Source: Bacillus sp. PAMC26568 (GTDB lineage: Bacteria; Bacillota; Bacilli; Bacillales; Bacillaceae). Taken from it: a DNA stretch of 64,000 bases. Positions 15,700 through 23,676 of this stretch are shown here, piece after piece (the first letter of the stretch is position 1; each line of letters begins with the position of its first letter). Made by a program: the position numbers and the translations under genes. Where the stretch lies: the NCBI RefSeq assembly GCF_014235785.1, contig NZ_CP060137.1, positions 1,674,001 through 1,738,000 of the forward strand, written 5' to 3'. The notes below the pieces were generated by a model. It was not told where the DNA came from. It worked only from the letters and a program-made list of their open reading frames with translations, and searched no databases.

Positions 15700-15737
15700 A
15701 AAATCCGCTGATAAAGAATCAGCGGATTTCTTATTTC
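15698..15737 (+). terminator. Intrinsic terminator of ypeP-ypeQ
   Basis: AAATCCGCTGAT pairs with ATCAGCGGATTT around AAAGA (15701-15728). Confidence 0.9.
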
Positions 15738-15756
15738 TTATTATAATAAATACGGT

Positions 15757-16023
15757 TCAGGACTTTGCCTCGTTCAGCTGATGCTCACATTGCAGCAGCA
15801 GTTCATTCTGGTTGCTCAGAAAGGCTTGGTCAACGCCAGTATCACCTGCAGTCTGATAGAGTGCCTTGGCATCATTCAATGCCTGTTCTGCGTTTTGAAT
15901 CGCTTCAGGATCCATGCTCATCGTTGCAGAGCCTGTCATTTTTTGCGCTGCCGCAACAGCCATTTCTAATTGTTTTAAGTTATTGAAGCCACTGATAAGA
16001 CCCGTATGTTTAATCTGATCCAT
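15757..16023 (-). CDS. DUF2564 family small protein
   Basis: 88 residues, helical, with 'LKQLEMAVAAAQKMTGSATMSMDPE' in the middle, the hallmark of the DUF2564 family of Bacillaceae. The start ATG 16023 has GGAGGTG six bases upstream, so the longer frame to 16062 is not used. Function unknown. Confidence 0.75.
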   Translation of the reverse strand: MDQIKHTGLISGFNNLKQLEMAVAAAQKMTGSATMSMDPEAIQNAEQALNDAKALYQTAGDTGVDQAFLSNQNELLLQCEHQLNEAKS

Positions 16024-16235
16024 GTTCGTCACCTCCACTACATAGCGTTCGACATCTTTCATAAAATATACATTTGAATCATGAGTCTAAAGAAACAAAT
16101 TAAATTTTCTGAATATATAATTATTCGTTAAAAAGAAGGAATTTCGTTCCTTATAACAGAAATATGTAGAAAATAAAATAAAATTGAAACTTTTAGACTA
16201 TACAGACGATAATGAAGGTAAAAGGAGCGCACATG

Positions 16236-16442
16236 ATGAGGACGAATATCAGCATTAATGAAGATGTGAAAAATGCATTTTATGAGATATATGGGGATTT
16301 AGACATGCTCATTTTTATGGCGAAAAACGGTAATGTCTTCAATCAATTTGAAGTAACAAGAATTGAAAAGAAGCTTAAACAAAACCTGAAGGCAGTAGAG
16401 TATTTAATGATCAGCCAAGATTTAACGAAAGAAAGAGGCTGA
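16236..16442 (+). CDS. Small hypothetical protein
   Basis: 68 residues, predicted largely alpha-helical and highly charged ('IEKKLKQNLKAVEYLMISQDL'). ATG 16236 lies eight bases after AAAGGAG; another ATG at 16233 is closer. I do not recognise it. Its stop lies inside a terminator hairpin that faces cspD. Confidence 0.6.
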   Translation: MRTNISINEDVKNAFYEIYGDLDMLIFMAKNGNVFNQFEVTRIEKKLKQNLKAVEYLMISQDLTKERG

Positions 16443-16462
16443 GAAAACTCAGCCTCTTTCTT
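16428..16462. terminator. Terminator between convergent small gene and cspD
   Basis: AAAGAGGCTGAG pairs exactly with CTCAGCCTCTTT around AAAA (16432-16459). Confidence 0.9.
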
Positions 16463-16499
16463 GCATTCGTATATGATCAGATATAAATTACGTTAGTAA

Positions 16500-16700
16500 T
16501 TATAATTTCACTACGTTAGCAGCTTGTGGTCCACGGTTGCCTTCTACGATTTCAAAAGAAACTTCCTGGCCTTCTTCTAAAGATTTGTAGCCGTCTCCTT
16601 CGATTGCTGAGAAATGAACAAATACATCGTCTCCGCCTTCAACTTCGATAAATCCAAATCCTTTTTCGTTGTTGAACCATTTAACTTTACCGTTTTGCAT
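16500..16700 (-). CDS. cspD: Cold-shock protein CspD
   Basis: 66 residues, the exact length of Bacillus Csp proteins, forming one cold-shock domain. RNP1 'KGFGFIEV' and RNP2 'VFVHF' bind single-stranded nucleic acid. In B. subtilis cspD lies near ugtP and ypeQ, as here, so the cspD assignment rests on synteny. RBS AGGAGG is about eight bases upstream. A second Csp gene is at 62885. Confidence 0.95.
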   Translation of the reverse strand: MQNGKVKWFNNEKGFGFIEVEGGDDVFVHFSAIEGDGYKSLEEGQEVSFEIVEGNRGPQAANVVKL

Positions 16701-16918
16701 AGTACTTTATCCTCCTAATACTGTAGCACAAGGTTTTGCTACCTGGAAATATTTATCACAAAGCAAAATATGTATGCGTAAACAAAAGTTGAAATCACTC
16801 TATTTCACAAACTATTCGCCAAATGATGATTATAATATACACTATTGGAAATTTGTCGTCAAGTTACCTATAGATTTTTACTGAAATTTCAGATATTTTT
16901 AATATAGGGTGAAATGAC

Positions 16919-17191
16919 TTGAAAAGGGATGTGGAAAACGTGTATAAAACAAGCATTGGAGATATGCAGGTTATTTTTAAAAAAGACCGCAAAATGAGTG
17001 AAGAGCGTTTTCTCCTGGCATGCAGACAGCTTGAGGCAATGAAAACCATGCCTCAGTTTGAACGGGAACGGCTCATTATTATTAAGGACGCGCTTCAAAA
17101 TACAATTATTATTGAGAAAAAGAATACAGAAACATGCACCATCTATCTTCATAGCTACATTCTTCAGGAAGAAATCATCAAACTTGCATAA
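16919..17191 (+). CDS. Small hypothetical protein
   Basis: Up to 90 residues, soluble, charged and mixed helix/strand, no motif recognised. The start is unsure: TTG 16919 has GGGTGA upstream, while GTG 16940 follows AAAAGGGA at a longer distance; the true product may have 83 residues. It lies between cspD (divergent) and the HPr gene with no terminator before the latter. Confidence 0.5.
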   Translation: MKRDVENVYKTSIGDMQVIFKKDRKMSEERFLLACRQLEAMKTMPQFERERLIIIKDALQNTIIIEKKNTETCTIYLHSYILQEEIIKLA

Positions 17192-17261
17192 AAAAACAGT
17201 TCTCTTTTATGAGAAATCGATTATAATATGTTTTGTTAACAAATCGGAGAGGGGCAGTACG

Positions 17262-17528
17262 ATGGAACAAAAATCATTTAAAATTACAAGTGATTCAGGT
17301 ATACATGCACGTCCGGCAACTTCACTTGTAAATGCAGTCAACTCATTTACAGCTGATGTAAACTTAGAGGCAAACGGACGCACTGTAAACTTAAAATCAA
17401 TTATGGGTGTGATGTCACTTGGTATTTCTAAAGGAACAACAATCGTTGTAACAGCAGAAGGCAGCGATGAAAAAGATGCAATCGAAGCAGTAGAGAGAGT
17501 AATCCTTGCTGAACAATTAGGCGAATAA
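17262..17528 (+). CDS. HPr-like phosphocarrier protein
   Basis: 88 residues, the normal HPr length, with His15 in GIHARPA (the PEP-dependent phosphorylation site) and Ser46 in KSIMGVMSLGI (the HPrK/P site). Keeping both residues separates it from Crh, which lacks His15. It passes phosphate in the PTS and can act as CcpA corepressor when Ser46 is phosphorylated. Bacilli normally carry ptsH in ptsGHI; here no ptsI or ptsG adjoins, so this is a stand-alone HPr, perhaps a second copy. A TATAAT -10 lies at 17222-17227 and GAGAGGGG precedes ATG. Confidence 0.92.
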   Translation: MEQKSFKITSDSGIHARPATSLVNAVNSFTADVNLEANGRTVNLKSIMGVMSLGISKGTTIVVTAEGSDEKDAIEAVERVILAEQLGE

Positions 17529-17535
17529 TCAGTCA

Positions 17536-17565
17536 AAAAACTCCTTCATTCAGGGAGATTTTTTT
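17536..17565 (+). terminator. Intrinsic terminator of the HPr gene
   Basis: CTCCTT pairs with AGGGAG (one G-T pair) (17541-17557), followed by seven T. Confidence 0.65.
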
Positions 17566-17604
17566 GTTGTATAGGGAAGGCTAGGAACGAATGGAGGCGA
17601 GCAT

Positions 17605-17802
17605 ATGCATGAAAAAAAAGAGAAAACATCCTACATTGGCAGCGAAGAAGCAGAAGAAGTAAATGAAGCAAATGACAAGATCAACGAAGCATTTTACGAC
17701 AATGGAGATAAAATGCAAGTACCGTTGTATATGAATAATGAAACGGCTGCGATAACGATTGACAAAGGAAGAAATGGAAATGAGTTTGACAGGGAAGATT
17801 AA
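17605..17802 (+). CDS. Small acidic hypothetical protein
   Basis: 65 residues, strongly acidic and hydrophilic (SEEAEEVNEAND), with no cysteine and no membrane segment. Start ATG 17605 follows GGAGGCGA by about seven bases. A short terminator follows. Not recognised; likely a soluble, perhaps sporulation-linked peptide by its small size and composition, but this is a guess. Confidence 0.6.
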   Translation: MHEKKEKTSYIGSEEAEEVNEANDKINEAFYDNGDKMQVPLYMNNETAAITIDKGRNGNEFDRED

Positions 17803-17817
17803 GATACCTGTGGCCCG

Positions 17818-17841
17818 CAGGCTGGTGCCTGAGTTTTTTTT
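17818..17841 (+). terminator. Short intrinsic terminator
   Basis: CAGGC (17818-17822) pairs with GCCTG (17827-17831); eight T follow. Confidence 0.65.
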
Positions 17842-17993
17842 GTTTTCGCATAGGGAAAATAGGCTGAACGGTCAAAAATAAGTTGTCAGCGCTTATAAAA
17901 GAGAAGAGGCAGCTCAGAAAGAAAAAGTGATCAGTCAAACACGAAGTGCGAAAATACGGGGGGTCACTGATTAACACAGTTTTCGCCAACAGA

Positions 17994-18027
17994 AAGCCAG
18001 TCCACAGTATAACGGACTGGCTTTTTC
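17994..18027. terminator. Terminator-type hairpin at the end of the SASP-like gene
   Basis: AGCCAGTCC (17995-18003) pairs with GGACTGGCT (18014-18022). Five T follow on the plus strand; on the minus strand the T tract is weaker. Confidence 0.75.
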
Positions 18028-18030
18028 GCC

Positions 18031-18183
18031 TTACTTGTTTGAAGTCTTTGATTTCTGATCCTTGTTACGTTTGTTTCCTTTGCTGTTATCACCTGAAATG
18101 ATTTCCTGGCCGAACTCTTCTTGAAAGTGGCCTTTTTTAGGCGAGTTGCCGTTTTCGCTGCCTTTGTTTACTTTTTTTGTCAT
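18031..18183 (-). CDS. Small SASP-like protein (gamma-type pattern)
   Basis: 50 residues, lysine/asparagine-rich, hydrophilic, with 'KGHFQEEFGQEI' that recalls the G-x-F-x-x-E-F segment of gamma-type spore proteins and of the protein at 10789. ATG 18183 has AAAGGAG eight bases upstream. A spore-protein role is plausible, not proven. Confidence 0.6.
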   Translation of the reverse strand: MTKKVNKGSENGNSPKKGHFQEEFGQEIISGDNSKGNKRNKDQKSKTSNK

Positions 18184-18197
18184 AAATAGGTCTCCTT

Positions 18198-18425
18198 TTA
18201 AAATGGTGGTAGAGAATCTAGATTATTTGCTTTATTGTGGTCAGGATTGCTTCGAATGTACATTTCTCCGTCTTTTCCTTTAAAGGTGTTTACACCTTCA
18301 ATAGCACCTCTGTCAATTTCCATGAGTGCTTCTTGATAGGATAATGTTCTTCCGGCAGAGGTTTTAAATGATACTAGATCTCCGTCTCCGTTTTTTTGTG
18401 CGGCTACAAAGGATTCTTTCTGCAT
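18198..18425 (-). CDS. DUF3892 domain protein
   Basis: 75 residues with the DUF3892 pattern: 'SAGRTLSYQEALMEIDRGAIEGVNTF' (in pieces, 23-48), 'GEMYIRSNPD' and an NNLDSLP end. Function unknown; the family is common in Bacilli. ATG 18425 is preceded by AAAGGGG six bases or so upstream. The stop is 14 bases from the SASP-like gene start, so the two are probably one transcript. Confidence 0.8.
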   Translation of the reverse strand: MQKESFVAAQKNGDGDLVSFKTSAGRTLSYQEALMEIDRGAIEGVNTFKGKDGEMYIRSNPDHNKANNLDSLPPF

Positions 18426-18544
18426 GATCAGCACCCCTTTCTTGAATAGTGTTTAACAGTTACATTGAAATATTCGTTAGAAAAGGATTTCCGGATGATT
18501 TCTAGAAATAAGTAGAGAATGCTAAAATTTGGAGCTGATTGAAT

Positions 18545-19243
18545 ATGAAGAATACATATGATTGGGAAAAAGAAGCTGAAAAGAAGTGGGATGAACGCGC
18601 TGCATTCTGGAATAAAGGAAGCAAAGAAATGTGGGATTCGGGTAGCAGAAGTTCGATCGTGCCTTTTTTCTCGAAGTACGTGAACCCGGAAGCTGAAGTT
18701 ATTGATATTGGCTGTGGAGACGGATATGGTTCTTATCTTCTGACGAGAGAGGGGATGAACGTCACTGGAGTTGACCTTTCACCTGAAATGATTAAACTCG
18801 CGAAAAAGCATGAAAAACCAGATAAGCTCGAATTTATTCAGGCCAATATGCTGGACCTTCCTTTTGCAGATGAAAAAGCGGATGCGCTGCTGACAATTAA
18901 CTGTATTGAGTGGACAGAAGATCCATTAGCTGCTTTATACGAATTAAAACGAGTGGTGAAAAATGATGGCTATTTATGTATCGCCATATTAGGTCCTACA
19001 GCTCATCCCCGAACAAACAGCTTTGACAGGCTTTACGGAAAACCTGTGATATGTAATACAATGATGCCTTGGGAGTTTGAAAAAATGGCGCTTGAGAACG
19101 GATGGGAACTGGCTGATAGTCAGGGAGTTTACAAACGGGGAGTGACCGAAGATATGATTGGTAAGCTGTCACCTGAATTAAAGCAGTCACTCTCTTTTTT
19201 ATGGCTGTTTATGCTTCAAAAGAAAGAAGGAGGGAACGTATGA
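18545..19243 (+). CDS. Class I SAM-dependent methyltransferase (YodH-like)
   Basis: 232 residues, methyltransferase-11 type: motif I 'VIDIGCGDGYGSYLL', 'GVDLSPEMIKLAKK' (end of strand 2 and helix), 'ANMLDLPFADEKADALLTI' and 'ELKRVVKNDGYLCIAIL'. Size and layout resemble B. subtilis YodH. Substrate unknown. GGAG lies 11 bases from ATG 18545; a TTG at 18539 is an alternative. The stop overlaps the next ATG (ATGA). Confidence 0.85.
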   Translation: MKNTYDWEKEAEKKWDERAAFWNKGSKEMWDSGSRSSIVPFFSKYVNPEAEVIDIGCGDGYGSYLLTREGMNVTGVDLSPEMIKLAKKHEKPDKLEFIQANMLDLPFADEKADALLTINCIEWTEDPLAALYELKRVVKNDGYLCIAILGPTAHPRTNSFDRLYGKPVICNTMMPWEFEKMALENGWELADSQGVYKRGVTEDMIGKLSPELKQSLSFLWLFMLQKKEGGNV

Positions 19244-19935
19244 ACCGATATTCAATTGAGGAATTCGTGGAGAAGACAGAACAGAAGGACAAAGGACAAG
19301 GCTTATTTGAACTTGAAACGGAGCGGCTGCTTGAGATCAATTTAAATGGACAAATATGGGCGAAGGCAGGTGCGATGGTTTCATACAGAGGCCAGATAAA
19401 GTATGAGCGTGAAGGAATTCTTGAGCATGGTATTGGTAAATTATTCAAAAAAGCTTTCTCAGGTGAAGGCACCTCCTTAATGAAGGCAACAGGCTCGGGA
19501 AAGCTCTATTTAGCTGATCAGGGGAAGAAAATATCCATTCTCAATCTGAATGGAGAAACATTATTTGTAAATGGAAATGATTTGCTTGCATTTGAACCCT
19601 CGATTTTATGGGATATTAAAATGATGAGAAAAATAGCTGGAATGCTTTCAGGAGGTCTTTTTAATGTGAAGCTTGAAGGCAGAGGAATGATTGCGATAAC
19701 ATCTCATTATGAACCTTTGACGTTAATTGTCAAACAAGGTGACCCTGTTTATACGGATCCAAACGCCACAGTAGCGTGGTCAGGGAGTTTAACACCTGAA
19801 TTCGTTACCGATATTTCGTTTAAAACATTCTTGGGACGGGGAAGCGGAGAATCCATTCAAATGAAGTTCTCAGGTGAAGGATTTGTTGTTGTCCAGCCAT
19901 ATGAAGAGGTTTACTTCAGAGATACAACAAGTTAA
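19240..19935 (+). CDS. AIM24 family protein
   Basis: 231 residues of beta-rich sequence typical of the AIM24/TRAP-like (DUF124) fold: 'AKAGAMVSYRGQIKYER', repeated glycine-rich strands, 'GEGFVVVQPYEE' at the end. These proteins are often found near tellurite-type or membrane-stress genes but have no defined reaction. AAGGAGGG precedes the ATG, which overlaps the methyltransferase stop, so both are translated as an operon. Confidence 0.88.
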   Translation: MNRYSIEEFVEKTEQKDKGQGLFELETERLLEINLNGQIWAKAGAMVSYRGQIKYEREGILEHGIGKLFKKAFSGEGTSLMKATGSGKLYLADQGKKISILNLNGETLFVNGNDLLAFEPSILWDIKMMRKIAGMLSGGLFNVKLEGRGMIAITSHYEPLTLIVKQGDPVYTDPNATVAWSGSLTPEFVTDISFKTFLGRGSGESIQMKFSGEGFVVVQPYEEVYFRDTTS

Positions 19936-20026
19936 TAGATCAGCTCTGGATGTATAGTTGTCTTCTTTCCTGAAAATCCTTCCTCTTGCTATGGTATAAT
20001 AGGAATATGTTGAAAGGAAGTGCAGA

Positions 20027-20203
20027 ATGAAGAGTAATGCCAGCAAGTTTCAAAATGGTGAATCTGTTCAAATTGTGAAAACAGGTGAAACTGTGACCGT
20101 TATGCAATCAAAGTATATAAAAAATATGAATCGCTACTCTTACATTCTTAAGGAATATCCATCTACCTTTTACTTTGAAGAAGAATTAAAAAAAGAACAA
20201 TAA
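20027..20203 (+). CDS. Small hypothetical protein (SH3-like strands)
   Basis: 58 residues with alternating strands ('VQIVKTGETVTVMQSKYI', 'YSYILKEYPSTFYFEEEL') suggesting a small beta-barrel such as an SH3-like fold. The ATG has GAAAGGAAG upstream and a TATAAT -10 lies at 19995-20000. A bidirectional terminator follows. Not recognised. Confidence 0.7.
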   Translation: MKSNASKFQNGESVQIVKTGETVTVMQSKYIKNMNRYSYILKEYPSTFYFEEELKKEQ

Positions 20204-20206
20204 GAA

Positions 20207-20257
20207 AATGATGACTATAAACGCAAACTGCGTTCAATAGGTCATCCTTTGTTTTTT
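20207..20257. terminator. Terminator between convergent genes
   Basis: GATGAC-TAT pairs with ATA-GGTCATC (20210-20246); an inner hairpin AACGC/GCGTT fills the loop. T-rich tracts on both strands. Confidence 0.75.
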
Positions 20258-21269
20258 ACGCTTGAATCCGCGTCTTTGCTGCTCGTTCTTGTGTAAGCAG
20301 CTTGTTTTTGATTTTTTCTGTTTGATGAAACCATCCTGTACAGGACGAGACAATCTCGCGGGTGGAATTCATTTGACATACGGCCATATATGGATAATGA
20401 TTTTTTGTCCGGAAGCGCAGATCGAAAAATCGAATTTCATATCCAGAGTGGATTGGAATTGCCACAGCATGAACATACTTTGAATTATTTAAGAAGTGCT
20501 TTATATTTTTTTCGTTTTTGGCGATAGCAATGATATCAGGATCCTGGTCATTCTTTTCAAAAGAATGAATCCATACGATATTTCTTGAACGCATTTCGCC
20601 GACTTGGAATTCAGTCTCTGTTTCAATCACGATGTGCCAGACCGACCAGAGAATAGTAGGTATAATCGTGATTGTTCCATTCGTTTCGGTCTGTTTTTTT
20701 ACTCGGGTTAAAACTCTTTTTGAACTATAATAACGTTCTATCAAATACAGTCCTATCAAACCATAGACAATCAAAAAAATCATTCCGGGAGACTGGAGCA
20801 AGCCCCAAAGAGCAAAGCCTAATAAGTGTAAAAAGATAATCAGCGGGTCAAATAATGGAATAAAGTTAAGCGAAAGCCATTTATTTGTAAAGGGCCTTCC
20901 CGCCTGAGTTCCATATGCATTAAAAATATCAAAAATCACATGCAGAATTACAGCAAGAAAAATCCAGCCTGACAAATGCAGGAAATCCAAGGACGATAGA
21001 TTCGAATAAAATGGATAAATAAGGGCTGTTAAGAACCCGGTCCACAGAAACCATGCAGGTATGGAGTGAGAGAAGCCGCGATGATGCTCGGTATACATGC
21101 CATTTCCTTTAACAATCTTGATGCCATAATCAAAATCTGGCGCATTTGAGCCGAGTACAGTGCCAAACAAGACAGCTGCTGCCAGTTCTGGCTGAGCTGA
21201 GACCGCAGGATCAAGATATGCAAGACCAGCTAAACCAAATCCCATCGTAATATGTGTGCCTGTATCCAT
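20256..21269 (-). CDS. YfhP-type membrane-bound metal-dependent hydrolase
   Basis: 337 residues. The N-terminal half is membrane-embedded (segments at about 10-30, 76-96, 106-126, 150-180) and bears the family metal residues: HITMGFG, NAPDFD (about 44-49), EHHRGFSHS (about 62-70) and HVIFDIFNAYGTQ (about 113-125). The C-terminal part (about 190-330) is soluble. Substrate is unknown; in B. subtilis yfhP is near DNA-repair genes. ATG 21269 has GGAGGT six bases upstream; the ATG at 21290 is not supported. Confidence 0.87.
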   Translation of the reverse strand: MDTGTHITMGFGLAGLAYLDPAVSAQPELAAAVLFGTVLGSNAPDFDYGIKIVKGNGMYTEHHRGFSHSIPAWFLWTGFLTALIYPFYSNLSSLDFLHLSGWIFLAVILHVIFDIFNAYGTQAGRPFTNKWLSLNFIPLFDPLIIFLHLLGFALWGLLQSPGMIFLIVYGLIGLYLIERYYSSKRVLTRVKKQTETNGTITIIPTILWSVWHIVIETETEFQVGEMRSRNIVWIHSFEKNDQDPDIIAIAKNEKNIKHFLNNSKYVHAVAIPIHSGYEIRFFDLRFRTKNHYPYMAVCQMNSTREIVSSCTGWFHQTEKIKNKLLTQERAAKTRIQA

Positions 21270-21324
21270 ATGTGACCTCCAGGATTTCATTTCCCCTCCA
21301 TCCTGAAAGCAATGACCGTTTAGT

Positions 21325-22479
21325 TTATTGTGCTTTTATATATTTATTCTCTTTAAATAGAGAAGCTTCTTTTACGATATCTTCCATTATGGTTAAAGAT
21401 GAGTTCGGATGATGCAGCTTCTTTATATTTCGTTTCATTCGCTTAAGCTTTTTATCATCTTGCAGGAGTTTGCTGACCGCATCGTATACTTCTTCAGAAC
21501 GGTTTACAACTAGCGCTGCTTCATTTTCCTGGAAGAATAACGCATTTTCTTTTTCCTGTCCTGGTACAGGCTTATAGAGAATGACAGGAACACCAACTGC
21601 AGCAGCTTCGCTGAGTGTGATTCCCCCTGGTTTCGTGACCATGCATGATGCAATCCGGAATAATTCATCTACACGCTCAACATAGCCAAGAAGTTTTAAG
21701 TTCTCTTTATTTTTTCCTGAAATGCCTTCAAGACTCTCTTTTAATGCACTGTTGTTTCCGCAAACGACTACTGTCTGCAGGTTTTCATTCTCTATAAACG
21801 ATTCACACAGCTCTTTTACATTTTTTAATACTCCGTGAGCTCCCGCCATTACGAGCAGAGTTTTCTTCTTTTTGTCTAAATTGTACTTTTCATATATGGC
21901 ATCTTCATCTAAATTTTCTTCGAATTGTGAGCGGATCGGAATGCCGGTTACTTTTACTGCAGCGGGATGTATTCCGAGACTCATGACTTTCTCTTTTACC
22001 CGTTTGCTTGCAACATAATATTTGTCTATGTTTTTATGAACCCATATTTTATGAAGGCAAAAATCTGTTAAAACATTGTAAGTCGGGATAACAATCCCTG
22101 TGCGCCTTCTGTATTCAGGCACTACGATGATAGGGAACGTATTAATAATGATGTCAGGCTGTTCTTTTTCAATAAGCTCATGCAGCCTTTTGTTGCCAAG
22201 CTTAAAATATAGAGTTAATAGTTTTTTGTTGTAAATTTTATCAACTCCATAATAAAACATACGGTAAAACTGTTTGCCGATTGTAAAGCTTTTTAAATAA
22301 AGGTATTGAGTAATCTCTGTAAAGATTGGATTTGATTCTGCATATAAATCCGAGACGACCACTTCTTCAATCCCCAAGTCCTTGCATTGCTTTACTAGTG
22401 TTTTTGAAACTTGAACATGTCCATTCCCGTATTTCGCTGTTAAAATCAACACTTTTGGTTTTTTTAACAATGCATTCAC
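21325..22479 (-). CDS. ugtP: UgtP, processive diacylglycerol beta-glucosyltransferase
   Basis: 384 residues, very like B. subtilis UgtP (382). It starts 'VLILTAKYGNGHVQVSKTL' and carries 'NTFPIIVVPEYRRRTG' (acceptor/membrane side), 'TDFCLHKIWVH', 'GAHGVLKNVKELCE' and the UDP-sugar end 'TKPGGITLSEAAAVGVPVILY'. It is a GT-B, family 28 enzyme that adds glucose from UDP-glucose to diacylglycerol, making glycolipids and the anchor of lipoteichoic acid; it also couples nutrient state to FtsZ in B. subtilis. It stands alone on the minus strand between yfhP-type gene and metA. Confidence 0.96.
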   Translation of the reverse strand: MNALLKKPKVLILTAKYGNGHVQVSKTLVKQCKDLGIEEVVVSDLYAESNPIFTEITQYLYLKSFTIGKQFYRMFYYGVDKIYNKKLLTLYFKLGNKRLHELIEKEQPDIIINTFPIIVVPEYRRRTGIVIPTYNVLTDFCLHKIWVHKNIDKYYVASKRVKEKVMSLGIHPAAVKVTGIPIRSQFEENLDEDAIYEKYNLDKKKKTLLVMAGAHGVLKNVKELCESFIENENLQTVVVCGNNSALKESLEGISGKNKENLKLLGYVERVDELFRIASCMVTKPGGITLSEAAAVGVPVILYKPVPGQEKENALFFQENEAALVVNRSEEVYDAVSKLLQDDKKLKRMKRNIKKLHHPNSSLTIMEDIVKEASLFKENKYIKAQ

Positions 22480-22636
22480 CTCAAATTTATTCTAAAAAAC
22501 ACATGAAGTACGATTACTATTACAAGCGTAACATACGAATATTGCTGAAATATAAAGTTTAAATAAAAATTTAATTAAATTCTGCTTAAATTTTAACAAA
22601 TAAAACCAATTCGTGCATATGGAAAAATTATCTTCC

Positions 22637-23545
22637 CTACTCCCACTCATATGGTGTTTCTTGATAAACACAATAGTTCAGCCAGTTTGCAAACAATAGG
22701 TGGGCATGAGACTTCCATTTTTGAACAGGCTTTCTGGCAGGATCATTGTCTGGAAAATAAGACAGCGGTATGCTTGTGTTCATTCCTTTTGCCGCATCAC
22801 GTTCGTATTCCTCTTTTAATGTGAGCAAATCATATTCAGGATGACCTGTTAAAAATACTTGTTTTCCATCTTTTGAGGCGACAAGACAAACGCCTGCTTC
22901 AGGAGATTCACTGACAATTTCCAGTTCAGCGATGGCTGCAACATCTTGTCTCTTTATATCCGTATGCCGAGAATGGGGCACATAGTATTGATCATCAAAA
23001 CCTCTGACAATTTTTACAGAAGGATTACAAATGTCATGCTTGAAAACACCAAAGCATTTTTCTGGCAGACTATATTTATTTACGCCGTAATGATAAAAAA
23101 GTCCTGCTTGTGCACCCCAGCAAATATGCAAAGTTGAGGTGACATTTTTGTTTGTCCATTCGAAAATCTCTTTTAGTTCTTCCCAGTATGAAACCTCTTC
23201 AAATTCCAAATGCTCGATTGGAGCACCAGTAATAATCATTCCATCAAATTTTCTATGCCTGATTGTTTCAAACGTTGTGTAAAATTGTTCGAGATGCTGC
23301 TGCTTCGTTGTTTTTGAAACGTGAGTTTTTGGCCGCAAAAAAGTAATATTAAGCTGAAGCGGCGAGTTGCCGAGAAGTCTCAATAATTGCACCTCTGTTT
23401 TTTGCTTTTCGGGCATAATATTTAAAATGACAATATTTAATGGCCTGATGTCTTGCTGATAGGCTCTCTTATCGTCCATTATGAAAATGTTCTCTTTTTC
23501 AAGAATTTCTTTGGCTGGAAGGTCGGCTGGAATATTAATTGGCAT
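22637..23545 (-). CDS. metA: MetA, homoserine O-acyltransferase, acetyl type
   Basis: 302 residues, the common MetA length. Catalytic Cys142 (HICWGAQAG), His235 and Glu237 (GHPEY) are all in place. Residue 111 is Glu (GAPIEHLEF); published work on B. cereus MetA tied Glu at 111 to acetyl-CoA and Gly to succinyl-CoA use, so the enzyme is probably an acetyltransferase, feeding methionine biosynthesis. The gene diverges from fhs, and only 131 bases separate them: no room or motif for an S-box SAM riboswitch is apparent. Confidence 0.95.
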   Translation of the reverse strand: MPINIPADLPAKEILEKENIFIMDDKRAYQQDIRPLNIVILNIMPEKQKTEVQLLRLLGNSPLQLNITFLRPKTHVSKTTKQQHLEQFYTTFETIRHRKFDGMIITGAPIEHLEFEEVSYWEELKEIFEWTNKNVTSTLHICWGAQAGLFYHYGVNKYSLPEKCFGVFKHDICNPSVKIVRGFDDQYYVPHSRHTDIKRQDVAAIAELEIVSESPEAGVCLVASKDGKQVFLTGHPEYDLLTLKEEYERDAAKGMNTSIPLSYFPDNDPARKPVQKWKSHAHLLFANWLNYCVYQETPYEWE

Positions 23546-23569
23546 GAACGAACCTCAACTTTCTATTAC

Positions 23570-23604
23570 ATTCTAAGTTTTCTCTATTATAGAAAGTTTA
23601 GAAT
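23570..23604. promoter_or_regulatory. Large inverted repeat between divergent metA and fhs
   Basis: ATTCTAAGTTTTCT (23570-23583) and AGAAAGTTTAGAAT (23591-23604) are complementary at 12 of 14 positions around a seven-base spacer. Its placement 25 bases from the metA start and 73 from fhs suggests an operator shared by the two genes. Confidence 0.5.
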
Positions 23605-23676
23605 AATAATTCAATTTGCTTTTATGTTACAATTGTGCGAGAAATACATATTTAATAGGAGAAAGTAGGGCGCTGT

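Noticed and set aside
16212..16235. Upstream ATG starts for the small gene at 16236
   Set aside because: They lie before or on the AAAGGAG ribosome site and would not fit normal spacing.
17879..17895. CcpA cre-like site TGTCAGCGCTTATA
   Set aside because: Only about 10 of 14 positions fit the cre consensus and the neighbouring genes are not carbon-regulated types.
23546..23676. S-box (SAM) riboswitch for metA
   Set aside because: Only 131 bases separate metA and fhs and the S-box sequence signature is missing; the inverted repeat there is a different kind of site.
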